Of a DNA stretch of 8,238 bases, positions 5,940-8,238 are shown piece after piece. The notes under the pieces were generated by a model that saw only the letters and a program-made list of their open reading frames with translations, ran no database searches and was not told the origin of the DNA. Both the position numbers and the translations under genes were made by a program. Positions within the stretch are counted from its first letter, which is position 1, and every line of letters begins with the position of its first letter. This stretch comes from Nitrospirae bacterium RIFCSPLOW2_12_42_9 (GTDB lineage: Bacteria > Nitrospirota > 9FT-COMBO-42-15 > HDB-SIOI813): the NCBI GenBank assembly GCA_001805205.1, contig MHER01000005.1, positions 622-8,859 of the forward strand, in the 5' to 3' direction.

Positions 5940-6749
5940 ATGCTCAGAAAACCTGCTGTTGCCGGATACTTTTACCAGTCATCAAGGGATAACCTCACAA
6001 ATCAGGTAAAGAGATTTATAGATGTTGATGTGAATATTGAAAAGACAAAGGCATTGGGCATACTTGCCCCTCATGCAGGGTTTATCTACTCCGGGGCAGT
6101 TGCCGGCGCACTTTATTCAAGAATTATACTGCCGGAAAGTATTATCCTTATTGGGCCTAATCATACTGGCAGAGGTGCCTCTGTCGCTGTATTCTCTGAA
6201 GGTAAATGGGAGATGCCCAATGGTATTGTTGAAGTGGATTCTGAGCTTGCACTATCTATAATAGGGAAATCAGAGTTTGCCAAAGAAGATACTAATGCGC
6301 ATACAGGTGAACACAGCCTTGAGGTCCAGATTCCCTTCATCCAGTTTTTCACAACTGATTTTAAGATCGTTCCCATCACCATGATGAATACAGATCTTGA
6401 GGTCTGTAAAGACCTTGGCCTCGCAATAGCCAGGACAATTCAGGAAACAGGAAAAGATGCCCTGATAATCGCAAGTTCAGACATGACTCATTATGAATCA
6501 TCCGTATCCGCAAAGGAAAAAGACCAGAAGGCCATAGATAAGATAATTACACTTGATCCAGCCGGACTCCATTCAACAGTAAGAAAAAATAATATAACCA
6601 TGTGCGGGTTTGCACCTGCAGTTTCAATGCTCTATGCAGCGATTGAACTGGGGGCATCAAAGGCTAACCTCGTGAAATACATGAACTCGGGTGATGTGAG
6701 TGGTGACTACGAACAGGTAGTCGGGTATGCAGGCATAATCATAAGTTGA
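5940..6749 (+). CDS. amrB: MEMO1-family protein (AmmeMemoRadiSam system protein B)
   Basis: A 269-aa protein of full family length, starting MLRKPAVAGYFYQ as is typical. Metal-site-like residues known from human MEMO1 are present: H45 in APHAGFIYSG (43-52), H75 in IGPNHTGRG (71-79), D181 and H184 in SSDMTHY (179-185), and C222 in MCGFAPAV (221-228). EHSLEVQIPF (124-133) is also conserved. The fold resembles extradiol dioxygenases (LigB-like). In bacteria and archaea the family is grouped with AMMECR1 and a radical SAM protein, but neither is in this window and the reaction is not settled. The SD AAGGAGA (about 5927-5933) precedes the ATG, and the gene begins 16 nt after the nrdJ stop, so the two are very probably cotranscribed. 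Its stop codon lies inside the 3' end of the convergent SurA-like gene. Confidence 0.93.
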   Translation: MLRKPAVAGYFYQSSRDNLTNQVKRFIDVDVNIEKTKALGILAPHAGFIYSGAVAGALYSRIILPESIILIGPNHTGRGASVAVFSEGKWEMPNGIVEVDSELALSIIGKSEFAKEDTNAHTGEHSLEVQIPFIQFFTTDFKIVPITMMNTDLEVCKDLGLAIARTIQETGKDALIIASSDMTHYESSVSAKEKDQKAIDKIITLDPAGLHSTVRKNNITMCGFAPAVSMLYAAIELGASKANLVKYMNSGDVSGDYEQVVGYAGIIIS

Positions 6750-7347
6750 TAGATATCTTTGCGTTTCTCCTCAACTGATCCAGGTAATCTTCTAATCGCC
6801 TGTTAGATTCAGTCTTAAACAATATTGCCTTGATCTGTTCGGATACATCATCCAATACCTTATCACCATATTCATCTCTATGGTCATTATAATATGCCTT
6901 TATTGCATCGTCTGAAACAACAACAAAGAAATTTATCCTGAAGTCTATGAATCTTTCAACTATAATCCTGTTTTTAATCAGGTTGAGTAAATCTGTTTCT
7001 TTAAGCTCATATTCTTGCAATAACCTGTTGAATTTATCCTCCCCTGATGATTCTTTTATATCCTGAAGGACCTTTTGAATATTCTTATTATCTTGTGAGG
7101 TCTCTGTTATCTTGAATTTCTCTGCCTCTTTTAATAATAGTCTTCTGTCAATAATCTTTTGCAGTACCTCTTTGTCACTTCCACCGGTTAAATTGAAGGC
7201 CTTTTCAATCAACACAGACCAGTATGGAATAATCTCACCATCTATTACACCGGCTATATTGTTAAAAACAACAGCATATAAAATCGCCGGATAGAACAGA
7301 ATAATGCAAAGTGCAATACAAATGGCCAATCTGAATCGTGAGAACAT
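6739..7347 (-). CDS. SurA N-terminal-domain-like exported chaperone without a PPIase domain
   Basis: A 202-aa protein. It begins with a basic stretch and a hydrophobic run (RFRLAICIALCIILFYPAILYAVVF, 4-28) that reads as a signal peptide with possible cleavage near Y24-A25, or as a membrane anchor. Next comes a SurA_N-like region, IAGVIDGEIIPYWSVLIEKAF (31-51) and DKEVLQKIIDRRLLLKEAEKFKI (58-80). Helical segments follow, with VSDDAIKAYYNDHRDEYG (144-161), and then directly the C-terminal helix EQIKAILFKTESNRRLEDYLDQLRRNAKI (170-198). The parvulin-type isomerase domain that normally lies between the last two parts is absent. It probably works in the periplasm on outer-membrane or secreted proteins, by analogy with SurA. 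The ATG at 7347 is chosen over an in-frame ATG at 7413 because it places the signal peptide at the very N terminus and a consensus promoter lies just before it. Confidence 0.8.
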   Translation of the reverse strand: MFSRFRLAICIALCIILFYPAILYAVVFNNIAGVIDGEIIPYWSVLIEKAFNLTGGSDKEVLQKIIDRRLLLKEAEKFKITETSQDNKNIQKVLQDIKESSGEDKFNRLLQEYELKETDLLNLIKNRIIVERFIDFRINFFVVVSDDAIKAYYNDHRDEYGDKVLDDVSEQIKAILFKTESNRRLEDYLDQLRRNAKISINL

Positions 7348-7353
7348 CAGGGC

Positions 7354-7382
7354 ATTATAAAAAGAGTCACTAAAACAATCAA
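7354..7382 (-). promoter_or_regulatory. Predicted promoter of the SurA-like gene, placed for a leaderless mRNA
   Basis: On the minus strand, TTGATT (7382-7377) and a perfect TATAAT (7359-7354) are separated by exactly 17 nt. Six nucleotides (GCCCTG) then lead to the ATG at 7347, so the usual start point falls on the A of the ATG. No SD exists. A longer start at 7413 would place this promoter inside the coding sequence. Confidence 0.6.
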
Positions 7383-7404
7383 CATAATACATTAGGTTCA
7401 AGTC

Positions 7405-7433
7405 TTGACACATACCATCTTAGATGTTAAGAT
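7405..7433 (+). promoter_or_regulatory. Predicted promoter of thrS, placed for a leaderless mRNA
   Basis: A perfect TTGACA (7405-7410), a 17-nt spacer and TAAGAT (7428-7433) lie 9 nt before the TTG start at 7443. The expected start point near 7440 leaves a leader of about 3 nt. It diverges from the SurA-like promoter, with 22 bp between the two -35 boxes. There is no room for a T-box leader or a translational operator upstream of the start codon. Confidence 0.55.
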
Positions 7434-7442
7434 TTCCCCACA

Positions 7443-8238
7443 TTGAAAGTTGTAACTCTTAGAGAAATCTTACAAAAACAAGGTAAAAAGAGTGGAGATA
7501 TCGTCTCAGCAAGGATAAATGGCCGTCCTGTAGACCTGAATACCCCTTTAAACAATGATTCAGCAATAGAGTGGATTACTGTATCCTCTCCGGAAGGCTT
7601 AGATATTCTCCGCCATAGCACAAGCCACCTTATGGCCCAGGCTGTAAGAGAGCTCTACCCTGACGTAAAAATAACAATAGGGCCGGCTATAGAAGATGGT
7701 TTTTATTATGACTTTGACTACAGCAGACCATTTACCCAGGATGACCTGACTAAGATAGAAAATAAGATGAAGGAAATTATTAAAAATGATATCCCTATTA
7801 TCCGCATGGAGCTGCCTAGGGAAGACGCAATACGGCTCTTTGATAGTATGGGTGAGACTTACAAGGTTGAGATCATAAAGGAGATAACTGAAGAACCTGT
7901 ATCTCTTTATAAACAGGGTGATTTCATTGACCTCTGCAGAGGGCCTCATCTCCCCTCTACCGGTAAGATAAGGTCATTCAAGTTATTAAATACGGCCGGT
8001 GCCTACTGGCGCGGTAATGAGAAAAACAAGATGCTTCATCGCATCTACGGTACTGCTTTCCCTACTCAGGATGATCTCGATGCTTATCTGATAAGACTCG
8101 AAGAGATAAAAAAGCGAGACCACAGAAAGCTCGGTAAGGAGCTGGACCTGTTCAGTATCCAGGATGAGATTGGTGCAGGGCTTATCTTATGGCATCCTAA
8201 GGGGGCAATAATCCGGAAAGTAATAGAGGACTTCTGGA
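7443..8238 (+). CDS. thrS: Threonyl-tRNA synthetase, N-terminal 265 codons (3' end outside window)
   Basis: Charges tRNA-Thr with threonine in the cytoplasm. The frame is open from TTG 7443 to the window end. Residues 1-50 are a short TGS domain ([11 protein letters not shown], 22-32). About 53-220 is the second-additional/editing domain with [12 protein letters not shown] (57-68), [12 protein letters not shown] (80-91), [12 protein letters not shown] (163-174), [13 protein letters not shown] (179-191) and IYGTAFP (201-207). H58, H62, C165 and H169 fill the conserved editing-site positions. The catalytic core begins with [15 protein letters not shown] (223-237) and [10 protein letters not shown] (246-255), where the window stops. 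A stop at 7428-7430 lies in frame upstream and no ATG or GTG comes before the HLM methionine, so TTG 7443 is the only standard start that keeps the TGS domain. No SD is present. The first TGS strands seen in E. coli ThrRS have no counterpart here. Confidence 0.94.
   Translation, partial: MKVVTLREILQKQGKKSGDIVSARINGRPVDLNTPLNNDSAIEWITVSSPEGLDILRHSTSHLMAQAVRELYPDVKITIGPAIEDGFYYDFDYSRPFTQDDLTKIENKMKEIIKNDIPIIRMELPREDAIRLFDSMGETYKVEIIKEITEEPVSLYKQGDFIDLCRGPHLPSTGKIRSFKLLNTAGAYWRGNEKNKMLHRIYGTAFPTQDDLDAYLIRLEEIKKRDHRKLGKELDLFSIQDEIGAGLILWHPKGAIIRKVIEDFW

Noticed and set aside
7348..7442. T-box or translational operator controlling thrS
   Set aside because: The promoter lies so close to the start codon that no leader RNA is left, and no T-box sequence or terminator hairpin is visible.
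7599..7949. 116-codon open frame on the minus strand
   Set aside because: It is antisense to clear thrS coding sequence and its translation shows no family pattern, so it is a shadow frame.

Overview
The window looks like ordinary chromosome from a Gram-negative, probably anaerobic or microaerophilic, sulfur-using bacterium. The evidence is a sulfide:quinone-reductase-like flavoprotein beside a DsrE-family protein, a B12-dependent (class II) ribonucleotide reductase, a MEMO-family protein, and a membrane-anchored or exported SurA-like chaperone. The gene mix would suit Nitrospirota or a deltaproteobacterial-type lineage, but that is an inference and I cannot fix the phylum from sequence alone. 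No tRNA, rRNA, CRISPR array, transposase or phage gene is visible.

Layout. (1) Positions 1-816, plus strand: the C-terminal part of an SQR-like FAD oxidoreductase, then a complete DsrE-family protein. This stretch is visibly richer in G+C than the rest. (2) Positions 3599 down to 835, minus strand: a compact four-gene operon, read in the order trmI (tRNA m1A58 methyltransferase), an XRE-type HTH fused to a metallo-beta-lactamase-fold hydrolase, ribA (GTP cyclohydrolase II) and an MTH1187-family thiamine-binding protein. Gaps are 4, 20 and 29 nt, and the three downstream genes each have a Shine-Dalgarno (SD) sequence. (3) Positions 3600-3874: a divergent control region with a cluster of TAACCACAA direct repeats, a TTGACA/TATAAT promoter reading right, and a leader of about 115 nt. 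(4) Positions 3875-6749, plus strand: a 78-aa winged-helix-like protein, nrdJ and a MEMO1-family gene. (5) Positions 7347 down to 6739, minus strand: a short SurA-N-type protein whose 3' end overlaps that of the MEMO gene by 11 bp. (6) Position 7443 onward, plus strand: the first 265 codons of thrS, cut by the window edge. It starts at TTG, the only conventional start codon that keeps the TGS domain.

The most notable pattern is in the control signals. Three genes that begin transcripts (trmI, the SurA-like gene and thrS) lack an SD, and each has a sigma70-type promoter with an exact 17-nt spacer whose -10 box lies only 6-9 nt before the start codon. nrdJ shows a weaker version of the same arrangement. 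This predicts leaderless mRNAs for these genes, whereas genes inside operons carry strong SDs. Other points of interest are a ThrRS whose TGS domain lacks its first strands, a NrdJ that ends almost at the core with only two C-terminal cysteines, and the HTH-MBL fusion in a tRNA-modification/vitamin operon. I found no clear evidence of a wholly new defence or mobile system.
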